A program made the translations under genes and the position numbers. Below, in pieces: positions 22,040-33,217 of a stretch of 64,000 nucleotides of DNA. Position 1 is the stretch's first letter, and each line of letters starts with the position of its first letter. Below the pieces are notes generated by a model that did not search any database, was not told the origin of the DNA, and saw nothing but the letters and a program-made list of their open reading frames with translations. The DNA is from Tubulanus polymorphus (lineage: Eukaryota; Nemertea; Palaeonemertea; Tubulaniformes; Tubulanidae): contig NC_134031.1 of assembly GCF_964204645.1 (NCBI RefSeq), forward strand, positions 10,208,501 to 10,272,500, written 5' to 3'.

Positions 22040-22760
22040 CGCCAAAACAACGAAAAGCGTCGAAATTTCTTTGAAAATCCGATTCGTCTCCCTTCGATTT
22101 TGTTACGAGTCGGATCTAGGTATACGTGATAATACATATCGTTGTCGATGGTGGTGGTGTATACATTAACGGACTAACGAACAGGTATGTAGCCTATTCA
22201 GGGTTAAATGCAGGGGTTGCTTTGGGTCCTCGAGAACCCCTCCCACTTGGAAAACTACTTTTCAAAGTAGACATGTTAGGCCTACATCTTAAATGTATGA
22301 GATGATCAAGTAGCGCCTAAAAACGCTTACAATTCATGACAATGGGACTAAGTTTTTAAGATTTCTCGGGATGACCAGCAGAGCACCACCGTACCCCCTC
22401 GACCCCCACTCCTTAAAAAATGCTGGATCAGCCCCTGGTATCATTTAAATCCTATACATTGCCTCGCATTGCTTAGCTCACATAGGCCTATTCATAAACT
22501 TTGTTCTTTAATATGCCAATATATTTTAAAAATCGATTGATTTTCGGCCGCTGAAAACATATTAAAAAAACCGAAGTCGTTCTCTGGTATGCGCAGGCAA
22601 TATAACACGTACTGGTAGTATTCTAAGTTTTCGACGTGAGCCGTTTCTCTCGTACTGCCTAATCATTGTAAGCGCCGATTATTTTGCTCGGTCTGCATTA
22701 GTGAAAACTAATGAATTATAATCATTCAATGGCGTTAATTCGTAAATGTCTTCTTTACAG

Positions 22761-25363
22761 ATGGACAACATACTCCTAGAATTGGGATTAGGCCAATACA
22801 TTGCAAAGTTTCTCGAAAATAAGGTACCGTGTTTCAATACTTTATGTATACACAGACTTGCCCCGATTGGTAATGCTATAGGGCCATAACTTCTGAAAAT
22901 GTATCATATTTTAATTTCTCATCCAGATAGGTGTTAGTGACGTCACGACCATGACAGATAGTGATTTTGAAGCAGCAGGAGTTACAGCTATCGGGGATAG
23001 AGTCCGGCTAAGGAATAGGTGTAGGATAGTAAATTCTCAGCCTAAAGAAGATGAAAATGTGTCTAGTGCAGGTAATAATTTGAGTTTTAAGATAAATCAC
23101 GTGCTTAATTCCAACTTTCATGACCGTTGTCACTGACCGTTACGCTAATTCAATTCTGTCCATGAGATTGTGCTATCAGAGGGTTATACTTTTAGAGAGG
23201 TTATGAAGGCTTGTGCCTATTTCTCGTGATTAAGCTAAGCTGAGGTCGACTTACGACGACCATCTCGTCGTAAAAACAGCGGTAGTAAACACGTGACCGC
23301 CGATTGGCGATTCGTTTGTCACAGTCAGATCGACAACGATTCAATCATCGCCGAGTCCAAAGGTCATTTGACGCATAACTCATCGCTGAAATAGAACTTG
23401 TTCTATCCTTGCGATTCGACTTACGACGGGTCTGCGATCAATGGATCTTTTTACAAATTTGTAAATTGTTTACTTGAAATATATAACACTTTCCTTTATT
23501 ATTTCATTTTCAGGATCATCTAGTGTTTTGTGCAGGTTGAGAACGCAATTTCAAAAACGGAAGGCCGGCACCAAGAAATCAATGACGACAAAAAATGCAG
23601 AGAAAGATACACGACGAATAAAACTAGGTTGGAAACACGCCATCAAAAGCGGGACCTTTGTACTAGTTACTGCAAGCAAGGGTGGGGGGACACACACTTT
23701 GGACCTGAAAAAAGAAATGAACTTGTCGGCCTTAACCATGGAGTTCTTAAACCTATTTTTTCCAGACGGCAAATCGAATGCGATGAACCTAAAAATCAAT
23801 GATGTGAGCTATTACTTAGCAAATTTCAATGGTAATCGGTTATGTGATTATCTTGAGTGTGGTAATGTTTTTGGTCTAGAGGCCTACATCGCAGCACATA
23901 AAACAAACCCTATTAGGCTCTATCTTCACACAACTGTTTTAGTTGACGATAGTGATGATGAAACATCCTTGCCATCCATGTCATCCTTTCTTGCTAATAC
24001 CCACCAGCCACCGATTTCTGAGTCAACTTTACCTATGTTTTCGTTGATGCAACCGGCATTGTCGTTTACGCCAGCAGCCTCATCTACAATTTCGGCTAGT
24101 AGTGATATTCAACCTATCGTTTTAACTACGCATACCCAATCTGCCCATACACTTTCAACTCCATTTGCGGCCGGGATTCAGTCTGGTTATGTGCCTACCG
24201 GTGCTGTTGGCATACATACGGGTGCAAATGATACACATTCCCGTGATGGTATAGCAGATATCAACTTTAATGATTTCGAATTGATACAGCCTGATACGCC
24301 TACAATTCAATTCAGAGTACAGACGAGTGGCGAGTTATCACAAGAAGAGATTAATCGCATTGAACGGGAAGAATACAACCTTCTGGTTCGCAGAACAGCC
24401 ATGGTCGAAGATATGATAAACGCTTTTTGTGATGCATCGGTGATGGGGAAAATAATAAATGCTCGAATGATACTCCCTAATGGAAATGTTGAAGCCGGAG
24501 AAGGACACGGTGTCTTTCGAGAGTGTCTTACTGAATTTTGGTCAGAATTTAGAAAGCAATGTATGACGGGTAGTAGTCAGATGATCCCTCTCATACGCCA
24601 TGATTATGGCACAGAGAAATGGGAGGCTGTAGGACGCATCATCAGTAAAGGATTTCAGGAAACATCATATTTCCCAATATTCCTCGCGCAGCCATTTGTT
24701 TCCGAATTGTTCTTCCAGCAGGATGATAGCGTAGACTTGGTCGAATCATTCCTGAAATATGTTTCTCCGTCTGAGGAGCTGGTATTTCGACGCGCATTGG
24801 CTAATTTCGATGATGAAGCAAATGACGTCGAAGAGATAATAGACATACTGGGGGGATATGAATGTCGGAAACTTCCTACGAAGGAGAACTTCTCCATGTT
24901 GATTCGGGAAATTAGTCACCAGGAATTGGTGCAAAAGCCGAGATTTATAGTTGATTGTATAAAACCTATGATACAGAAATATGTAACAATATCATATAAA
25001 CAGTACCTCGATCTTTGTACGGATCTTAAACCCTCCTGTCGCAAAGTGGTAGAATTACTTTCTTTTCCAAACGTTTTGTCAGCTCCTCAGTCAAATGTTG
25101 CTACGTTACTGAAGAGATATGTCAGATCATTGGATGAAAGCATGTTGTCTAAGTTCCTCCGCTATTGTACTGGTTCTGACATCTGTAACTGCCAAAAGAT
25201 TGACGTGACCTTTACTAAGGTAGACGGTCTCCAACGAGCTCCAGTTGCTCGAACATGTGCCCAGATATTGGAGTTACCAGAAACATATGACGAATACGTC
25301 GAACTGAAACAAGAATTCGATAATATTCTCCAGAGCAATGTTTGGGTTATGGACGTCGTATAA
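22761..25363 (+). CDS. SAM-domain, HECT-like E3 ligase protein (three coding exons)
   Basis: Coding exons fit 22761-22823, 22927-23071 and 23514-25363, with GT donors (22824, 23072) and AG acceptors (22926, 23513) that keep one frame of 685 codons plus stop. An AG acceptor directly before 22761 implies an upstream exon. Residues 1-55 look like a SAM domain (LLELGLGQYIAKFLE, then MTDSDFEAAGV). The middle contains GGGTHTLDLKK and a Ser/Thr-rich linker. The C-terminal half resembles a HECT domain (GEGHGVFRECLTEF), and RTCAQILELP carries a Cys at about residue 651 in the place of the catalytic Cys. Proteins of this type are multicopy in many animals. It is probably transposon cargo. Confidence 0.72.
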
Positions 25364-26968
25364 AATTATTCTAGAAACGAAATGACGTAATCCACGTAAG
25401 TTTCATATTTTCAAAGTTGGATCAAAACGTGTTTAAGTTCTTTTGTTTAGGCCAAAAGTGGTGTGTTTATTTTTAATATTGCCAGCCCTGATGTCGTTTC
25501 TTTTATCATAGAATTACTTAGTGACGATCTTTTTGATGATAGAAGTAATTATTCATGCAGTGCATTTTGACCAGGTTCTACAGTTCTCGGTTAAGTTTGA
25601 CTCTAGAGTTAAAGCATTGGAAATATTGAAAAAAACCGACTTGACTCTCGAGTCAAACCTTACCGAGAGCTGTTAAACTTGCTCCTTATATTTGTCGTTT
25701 CAAATTAGGGAATCAATCATGACCAAATACGTTTTTTGTTTGTATTGAAAACAGGGCGATTTGGGGGTGCCACTTCTCTGCTGTCAAGTTATGTTTTGTC
25801 TCGAAATTGTAAGACAATCATCTTTAAGTACATATTGATATATTGTATCAACACGGTATTAAAACGTAGATAATGTTTTAAGGCTTTTAAGAGAAACTTT
25901 GATACTTCGATTAAAATATTCAAATATCTTCACTTCATTGCGTTTTCGTTCTTTCATGGTGTCTCACTTTCACTCGAGCTGCAAATGATATCGTAGTACG
26001 AAAGTGTCATTGGCACGTATTCGAACACGATTAAATTATATACTGTCAAAATTGCACATTCATATAGAGATACAGTGGAACTCGTTATAACTAACTGGGA
26101 TACAACGATTCATCGGACATAACAAATACAAGATTGTGTCCCACATTAGACAATTTGATTAATTTCACACTGGATATGACGAAATATCTGTTAAAATGAA
26201 CAATATTTTCTGGTCCCCAGAGGTTCGTTGTAACGAGGTTCCAATGTATGCATCTTCACCTGTCGTGGGAATCGAATTCACTAAGCTAAAGCCGTGTTCC
26301 CCGAACCCCTTGACCTCGCGAGTCGTTGGAGTCGTTACTAGCCGACCAGAATCCGGTCGTACCAATCACAGCGCTTTAAGCAAACGATATTATAGGCTTC
26401 TGTTGATTTTCCCGTTAAATGGACCAATCAACGTACAAGGAGGTATTTCAACCAGTAATGAAATCACGCGTCGTGAGGCCAGGGGGTGGTGGAAACGAGT
26501 TCGGGGTGCGATACCAGACCCCTGGCATGCGAGGATGAAAGATATGTGACTTGTCCATAAGACCACTTTTTAAACAACCGCTTCATAGAACTTTCTCAAA
26601 ATAAATTTAATCAAAAATACATCTTTTTGAACCATACGCAAATTTATTCTGAAGCGTTTTGAGAATAGCGGATACTGGAGTACGCTTTCGCAGATAATTC
26701 TCCATGTAAATTGATGGCACGCGTATTCTATTTCTGAGACACCTACTTAAGATGGGGTTGGATAGCGAATTAAAACATGGGTAGTGTTAGTATGATGTAT
26801 TACTAAGCCCAAACAGTCGCATGAATCCATGAAAAATTACAATCATATTCTTTTCAACGCGTAACGTGTATCATAGATATATTTGAATCTTCGAAATACA
26901 TCATGAACAGACAACACATAAACCGTGCAGGACAGATACGTATAAAAATGATTCTAACATGTATGCTC
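25364..26968. other. Gap between the two convergent transposon genes
   Basis: 1.6 kb without recognisable coding sequence. 25580-25672 contains an imperfect inverted repeat (TTCTACAGTTCTCGGTTAAG against CTTACCGAGAGCTGTTAAAC, and GACTCTAGAGTTAAAG against its complement), possibly a small MITE. 26262-26536 holds an interspersed repeat copy. Confidence 0.5.
26262..26536 (-). repeat. Interspersed repeat, copy 2
   Basis: Same orientation and landmarks as 3000-3316 (CCCCTTGACCTC, CGAGTCGTTGGAGTCGTTAC, CCAATCACAGCGC, GGCCAGGGGG). It lacks about 35 bp, including the TGACGTCA segment of copy 1. It sits inside the 9.2-kb transposon, so it was inserted later or carried along. Confidence 0.68.
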
Positions 26969-29167
26969 TCAGAATTGAGTTAATAGCCAGTCATACAAAG
27001 CAGCGGCTTCTGGGGTTGATGTCGGTCTTGATTGTTGTCCCTGCCTCGTTATAAGATCACACATCGCTGAAAAGTCCGGATCACAGCCTCTCGATTCATT
27101 CGGCTTACTACAAAATTCCTCTCGAATTTGCGGAAGTAGTCCAGCGTCCACTGGAAATTTGTAGTCTATCGTGCCTGAAAATATTATTTCGTATTATCAA
27201 GAAGTGATAAAAACATCGTAAACTTAGAAACCTATGCTCATTTTTATACAGCGTATTTCGTACCGTAATATTCCGGCGAGAAGTATAATAGATCAGGTTT
27301 TCCGGGTGGAACATCCACATTTCGTTGAGGCCTGATGGCATGTGTATTCCACTCCTGCACGAAATCCTGAAGATCGGCATTTATCAAATCAAAAAAACAG
27401 TATCTTAAGGTTTGACTGAAAAATATTGGAGAAAGGGAAATTACTACGTGGATCACAAAAAATCGCCACGCGCTTTAAAGGCGGGTATTTAACCTACATG
27501 TGCACAACGTCCGCGGTAGATAGACTTCCATTTTCCTCCATATCTTTAAATACGTTCATCCAAAACTGAACAACTTCGTTTCGAAGACTTCGCCACCATC
27601 GTTCAATGCGCTTAAAACAAAGAAAAATAAAATAATTGGTGAGTTTTGAAGTATCTTAAGTTGGTTCTAGCGCAGAAATGGGGATTGTCCAAATCTACCC
27701 ATATTAATGACACCACGAACCTGATTACTCGTAGATCTACCCACAAGAACGCACGTTTCGTCGTCATATTCTGCTCTAAAGGCCTTCTGAATCGCTGCAA
27801 TTCTGCCATTTTCGGTTCCAGCGTCCATACGGATGCAGCGAGGAACTGCTGAATGATGATATAAAGATGACGGTCAGAGTATTATCTTAATCGACGATTG
27901 ATAACAGATAATTTTTCCCAGGCATAATTTCGGCACATTGTGTATTTATATATGACAATTCTATCTACCTTCAATGTCCTGAACGAAATCTAAAAAGTAC
28001 CACGCAACCACCTCTGGGTCATTATTAGTATTTCCAACTCTTAACCAAAGGATTCGTCGGGAAAATCTTTTAAATATAGACTGTGTTTATGAACATGTTC
28101 GACAAACCAAATTCTGAACTTATAGCAACTGCTGTTGATAGGTGGAAATAATATCTTTTAGGATATATCAATTATATATTATGTTTACCCATCTATACAC
28201 CCATGAATCGGGAAACCAAAAGGCTTGAGCTTGTCATAACCATCGAGATGGACAAGATAATTGGGACCCTTGTTAAAGTAACGTCGTCGTCTTAAAACTC
28301 CATGGGTCCTATTCTGTACTCCTTCGAAGTCTAAATTCTGAAGGATATTGGAAACTAGAGACCTAGAAGTAAACAATCATATAACACATGAGTGAAGTGA
28401 TCCAGATCTCATCTTAAAGGTCTTACATCAATCAAATACACATTTATACATATGCTGGCCGATTCGAAAGTTCTTTTTGTCAGGAGTAACAAAACTGACA
28501 ATTCTTCAATTTGGCCAAAAAATATTTTTCGAGAAATTAAGTTTTTTTAGTTATGGCGTTTTGGTACTTTAGCGCCCTCATTTATCATGTCAGGAATTAA
28601 CCGTGTAGGTAGCCACCCGATCATACATCTTACCTAGGGGCTCTTATTCCGTAGCGTTGACGGAGACGTTGTGACATAGCACGATATCCCATGCAACATC
28701 CGCTGCCAGCAAGCTCAACCTGTAATAATGCAGAGAACATAATCTTAAACCCAAAAGACATTTTCAATTTCTATCAGATATAAGCATCACTTCAAAAATT
28801 CGGATTACTTTCCTCGACTGCAGCGGTTACGTCATTGAGAACGTAATTGTTGTTTCTTTTCAAACCTAACCTATTCAATTGTCGTTTGAGGTGGCGTTCA
28901 CTGAAAGTTTAAAATAAACAAGACGGTTTGTGAACTAAACTACTATATCACATCATTATAAGGAGTAATATTGAATAAAAATGGCGGTGCCCATACGTAG
29001 CTGCAGACAATTAAAATCTATTCTTAGACCATCTTGATGTAGGCCATGGAATTTATATATACGTACCTAATAGTTATTCCGAAGTTAGATAACATGGCAA
29101 TCCTCATTTCTGCATTTGTGTACCCATCTGCAAAAAGCTTCCTAACAGTATCATCAACTAGAGGAAT
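26969..29167 (-). CDS. Integrase-core (DDE) protein, multi-exon, candidate transposase
   Basis: Nine coding exons can be placed: 29067-29167, about 28809-28900, 28634-28719, 28189-28362, 27969-28066, 27721-27845, 27498-27610, 27264-27415 and 26969-27174. Seven of the eight junctions have GT-AG borders and matching phases; the one between exons 2 and 3 is out of phase by my reading. The core shows D (YLVHLDGYDK), D (CIRMDAGTENG) and E (RIERWW), with about 36 residues between the last two, as in rve-type integrases. The C-terminus ends YDWLLTQF. About 380 residues are visible and the 5' coding start was not found. Homologues are widespread unnamed animal proteins. Confidence 0.72.
28545..28620. 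repeat. Degenerate internal TIR-like segment
   Basis: ATGGCGTTTTGG, then GCGCCCTCATTTA, then CAGGAATT and TAGCCACC resemble the outer part of the right TIR (30195-30270) in the same orientation. It lies in an intron of the integrase-core gene. It may be the end of an older or non-autonomous relative. Confidence 0.45.
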
Positions 29168-29340
29168 CTGTTAAGATCATCAACAAGATCAACAGCAAAA
29201 TCGACCGTTGAGCAACTTGGTCTTTATTACGTAAAAGGATACAAGTCCGAACGGTGTCCATTATAATTAAGCGGTCGTGCACGAGTACGTATGCGTATGT
29301 ACATAATTTGTATGTCAGCATCTGGAGTAGACACGTTTCC

Positions 29341-30270
29341 GGGGCGCCAAAACGAAAGTTCGTTTTGGCGGGGGCGCCAAAATGAAAGTTCGTTTTGGCG
29401 GGGGCGCCAAAACGGAATTTTCTTTGTTTTGGCGCGCCAAAACGAACTTTTAGAGAAATTTCGACGTTTTTCGTTGTTTTGGCGGGGGCGCCAAAACGAA
29501 AGTTCGTTTTGGCGGGGGCGCCAAAATGAAAGTTCGTTTTGGCGGGGGCGCCAAAACGGAATTTTCTTTGTTTTGGCGCGCCGAAACGAACTTTTAGAGA
29601 AATTTCGACGTTTTTCGTTGTTTTGGCGGGGGCGCCAAAACGAAAGTTCGTTTTGGCGGGGGCGCCAAAATGAAAGTTCGTTTTGGCGGGGGCGCCAAAA
29701 CGGAATTTTCTTTGTTTTGGCGCGCCAAAACGAACTTTTAGAGAAATTTCGACGTTTTTCGTTGTTTTGGCGGGGGCGCCAAAACGAAAGTTCGTTTTGG
29801 CGGGGGCGCCAAAATGAAAGTTCGTTTTGGCGGGGGCGCCAAAACGGAATATTCTCCGTTTTGGCGCGCCAAAACGAACTTTTAGAGAAATTTCGACGTT
29901 TTTCGTTGTTTTGGCGGGGGCGCCAAAACGAAAGTTCGTTTTGGCGGGGGCGCCAAAATGAAAGTTCGTTTTGGCGGGGGCGCCAAAACGGAATTTTCTT
30001 TGTTTTGGCGCGCCAAAACGAACTTTTAGAGAAATTTCGACGTTTTTCGTTGTTTTGGCGGGGGCGCCAAAACGAAAGTTCGTTTTGGCGGGGGCGCCAA
30101 AATGAAAGTTCGTTTTGGCGGGGGCGCCAACACGGAATTTTCTTTGTTTTGGCGCGCCAAAACGAACTTTCAGAGAAAATTGGACGTTTTTTTTCGTTTT
30201 GGCGTTCTGGCGTTCTGGCGCCCTCATTTACATACCAGGAATTTTACGCTATGGCCCTTATCAGCCACCA
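29341..30270. repeat. Right TIR of the 9.2-kb transposon
   Basis: Inverse copy of 21110-22039 with six units, cores TGGCGCGCCA near 29430, 29718, 29862, 30006 and 30150, and one variant (TGGCGCGCCG) near 29574. It differs from the left TIR at scattered single bases only, such as AATTTTCTTTG against AATATTCTCCG between units. This suggests recent insertion or homogenisation of the two arms. Confidence 0.92.
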
Positions 30271-30540
30271 TAGAAACTGGATTTCTGGTGGTTTAAAGCT
30301 TCAGTGATCTAAAAGTATCGAGAAAATGTTGTTCGCATCTCAGTGTCTGTGGTACATCAGACACTAAGATTCTTGGTGAAACTACGGTACACACAGTTGA
30401 CAAACAGTGTTAGGCCTGTGCCGGTTGGTGCGTACTGGGAATAAATATACTGGTTGGTCAGTCGGTTCGGTTGTGAAGTGTGGAAGCTAAGAAGCCTACC
30501 GCAGTACCGGTATTTATTTGTGTCTATAGGCCTATTATAT

Positions 30541-30742
30541 AGTAACCAATACCAGTAAGTACGTAGTTGTTACTCGTACGTCACTGTACGGTGATCTCCA
30601 CAGGTTAACCGTACGTGAGTTCCCTACTAACGCCGTACATGAGTTCCTAGTAGCCAATACCATTTTTTAAGTACGAAGTTGTTACCCGTACGTGCCAGTG
30701 ACTGTACGGTGATATCCACAGGTTAACCGTACGTAAGTTCCT
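30541..30742. repeat. Tandem duplication with inverted third copy
   Basis: Two copies (30541-30627 and 30650-30742) share AGTACG, GTTGTTAC, GACTGTACGGTGAT and CCACAGGTTAACCGTACG. A third, inverted copy lies at 30941-31010. The tRNA-like segment 30836-30915 sits between the inverted copies. Confidence 0.7.
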
Positions 30743-30835
30743 ATAATCTGCAAACGTGCATGCGTGAAAGAATAGAGTTTGGGTTAGGTGAGGCTAGGCT
30801 ATTTGTAAATCAAATTCATCCACCCTGCAGTTACG

Positions 30836-30915
30836 TTCTGTAGCACAGTGGGTAAATCACTGGACTACAACTGGATTTTTTTTTCTCGTTTGGTTTCGAA
30901 TCCCAATATTGCAAG
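30836..30915 (+). other. tRNA-like SINE head
   Basis: TAGCACAGTGGGTAA fits an A box, CACTGGACTACAACTGG an anticodon arm, and GGTTTCGAATCC a B box. The spacing is close to that of a tRNA. An extra T run in the variable region and weak acceptor pairing indicate a tRNA-derived SINE or tRNA pseudogene rather than a working tRNA. Confidence 0.55.
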
Positions 30916-31190
30916 TCTGAGCGTCAACATACTCACATATGGCTAACCTGTAGAAATCACCGTACAGTCACGTACAGGTAACAACAGCGTTTTAAGTACC
31001 GGGTATTAAGTGAGTACGACAAGCCTACCATGCCTATGTACTACAAACACAACTTTTTCCCTCTCGTCGGCCCTACAGTGATGTTACTATAACTGGTGCA
31101 ATTATAACATGGATAGGATTTGGCCAGGACTAGCCTAAAGCCTAATTCAGTCTATGTACTAATTCACTCGATAGGCCTATTTTTAAAACA

Positions 31191-31344
31191 GGGATCATTC
31201 ATTTATTACGTACGCATAAAATTTGATTATTTCAACCCCCTCTCCCTCTGTACGCAAAATCTGCCATTTTTTCATGTACATTAAGCATTACAGTACGTAA
31301 TTGCCCTGACCCCTCCCCCTCGTACGTAATCAATGAATGATCCC
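31191..31344. mobile_element. MITE, 154 bp, with 24-bp TIRs
   Basis: The ends are GGGATCATTCATTTATTACG and its near-perfect inverse (one mismatch in the first 24 bp). The element is flanked by ACA on both sides (31188-31190 and 31345-31347), a likely 3-bp target duplication. It is non-coding. Confidence 0.8.
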
Positions 31345-32820
31345 ACAATACAGTGAAGTATTCACACGCAGAAAGGCTAATTGATTTGAGCCATGTGATT
31401 AAATTTGGCCAGGCCTTCTCTGACCTGCTGACATTAATAGTCAAACCAAGACGTTCATGTGGTCACGGCTTGTATACCAGAAATCATTGTAGGCCTGTAC
31501 ATTTTGAGGCCTGTACATTTTGCTGTTCGTAGGTTTGGTATACCGTATACCGATTTCTCCATTCTTGACTGATAAGTGTACAGTATAGCGTACGCATTAT
31601 ACAATTGTTCCAATGGGAATAGGGTCTATTGATTGGGCTTATTATTTCCTGCTTTAGAATACTGAAATAAGCCCAACGTTCATTCAAGTATCCAACATCG
31701 GTGAAAGTTTGATTACTGTATACATGTACTGTAGGTTTTCATGTATGAATATTTTGCAGTTCAAATGGGTATGATGCTGATTCCAATGTCAAACGCATGA
31801 AGTTAGATGGTCAAGGACCGTCAAAACCAAGTTATCTCTCTTCGACCGATGTTGCACCATAGAAGATCTGATTCTTTCAACTCAAGGAAAGTGATTCAAC
31901 ACGATCGACATAACACTGGAATAGGTTTGCAGTAACTAACGGTTCATTTCATTTAGTCTTATGTACTTTTTAGCCAATTTGGATTTGATTGTAATTGAAA
32001 CTCTGGAACTGTTAACAAAAGACAAGTTGAAAAAACACAAGTTATGCTTGATTCTCCGGTTCAAATTTAATTCAAATTCAAATTTATTTTATTACATCAT
32101 ATTTACAAAGCATATCATTGGTTCATACAGTAATAAAAATTAGGACAGAACAAATATTATTACAGAATTTCCAAAATGGCAATGAATTTCTATAACTAAA
32201 TGAACATTATTTTTCTAATAACTCAGATCAAGAGTGACTCTCCCGTTTATTAGGAAACACACGCAACTAGTGGAATAGGTTTGATTTACACACATGTTGC
32301 AGGTATCAATTGTTTATCACTATAGAATTTGTAATCCATAAAAGCCAAAATCAACATCAGCCGGAAACCCAAACCAGATCAATTCATAATTTATTGATTG
32401 AATCTACACTACAATGTATGTATTTATTCATATATTGCAATAAAAACATTAACTTCTTAAATCTATTCTAAATCATAATACGTTCTTATCTGTAAATTCA
32501 CTCAATCTATCGACTAGCAGGTGCTTAAGATGAGTTCTTAATATGACAGATCCATTTTTAAGCATGGTGATAATACAGTATCATGATGTTTGAATGCCAA
32601 AATAAATGCCTGGTCAAATGAATTAATATTTGTTGATTGTACGTCCGCGTATGTTCGGTTTCAAAGCTGAATCATATTTGACGTTTACACAGTGGTAGCA
32701 TATTAGGTTCGAATCTGTCAATGCATTTTATTCTACGTATCGATATTTCAATTTACTACAATCCCCATCTTTCTGAATGGCTTTGCAGAAAACCCGTCAT
32801 CGCTGCTTGGCAGCTATATT

Positions 32821-33217
32821 TTTGATTTAAAACCCATGTTGTTATCCCAAAATGTCTCCCAGAGAAAGCTAAATAACATAACTCACTTTCTCTCACTTTT
32901 GAAACATGTAAATTTGCACAATCATCTATAATGAATAAGGTATTTGATTCTTTATAAGTATCAATTGCTATTTTAATACAATTATCTAAATTTTCTTTTA
33001 CTGTTTTAGGATCTAATATAATAAACTTTTTCATCTTAACTATATCTCTATTATATGTTTCATTCATTTCATAAGTAGGACAAAATAATATTATATTATC
33101 AAAATGATTCTTATAAATAGTTTCTAACAAGTCTAATATGAAATGTGTTTTACCACAGTTGGTTGCCCCAGTTATTAACATATTATGTGGTTCAAATATA
33201 AAAAGATCTTTATTCAT
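32821..33217 (-). pseudogene. Packaging ATPase (element B), C-terminal truncation
   Basis: Starts at 33217 with Walker A GATNCGKT and Walker B TLFIIDDCA and remains in frame through AFSGRHFGI and WVLNQKY, then runs into the dispersed repeat at 32820. Roughly 65 C-terminal residues found in A and C are missing. The start overlaps the integrase stop, as in A. Confidence 0.82.

Larger units (their letters stand above)
21110..30270. mobile_element. 9.2-kb DNA transposon with 930-bp hairpin-rich TIRs
   Basis: Both ends are TGGTGGCTGATAAGG in inverse orientation (21110 and 30270), flanked on each side by TA, which may be the target duplication. The TIRs (21110-22039 and 29341-30270) are near-identical and built mostly from six 144-bp units. 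Inside are two convergent spliced genes, a SAM/HECT-like gene on + and a DDE integrase-core gene on -. The integrase-core product is the obvious candidate transposase. I cannot assign the element to a named superfamily. Confidence 0.75.
30271..32820. other. Host spacer with nested small repeats
   Basis: About 2.5 kb with no credible gene. It holds a tandem duplication (30541-30742) with an inverted partner (30941-31010), a tRNA-like SINE head (30836-30915), a MITE (31191-31344) and, at 32756-32820, the edge of a dispersed repeat (CAGAAAACCC, then CAGCTATATTT) that truncates the element B ATPase. Confidence 0.55.

Noticed and set aside
21204-22060. CRISPR-like regular repeats
   Set aside because: Units are contiguous 144-bp tandem repeats with no unique spacers, and they form TIRs of a transposon.
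21079-22169. Overlapping 338-352 codon reading frames on both strands
   Set aside because: They are produced by tandem units of 144 bp, a multiple of three without stops; the encoded peptides are simple repeats and the same happens at 29154-30307.
23551-24934. Antisense ORFs within the HECT-like gene
   Set aside because: They overlap a well-supported spliced coding sequence and lack own features.
30836-30915. Functional tRNA gene
   Set aside because: A and B boxes are present but the variable region holds a T run and the acceptor stem pairs poorly.
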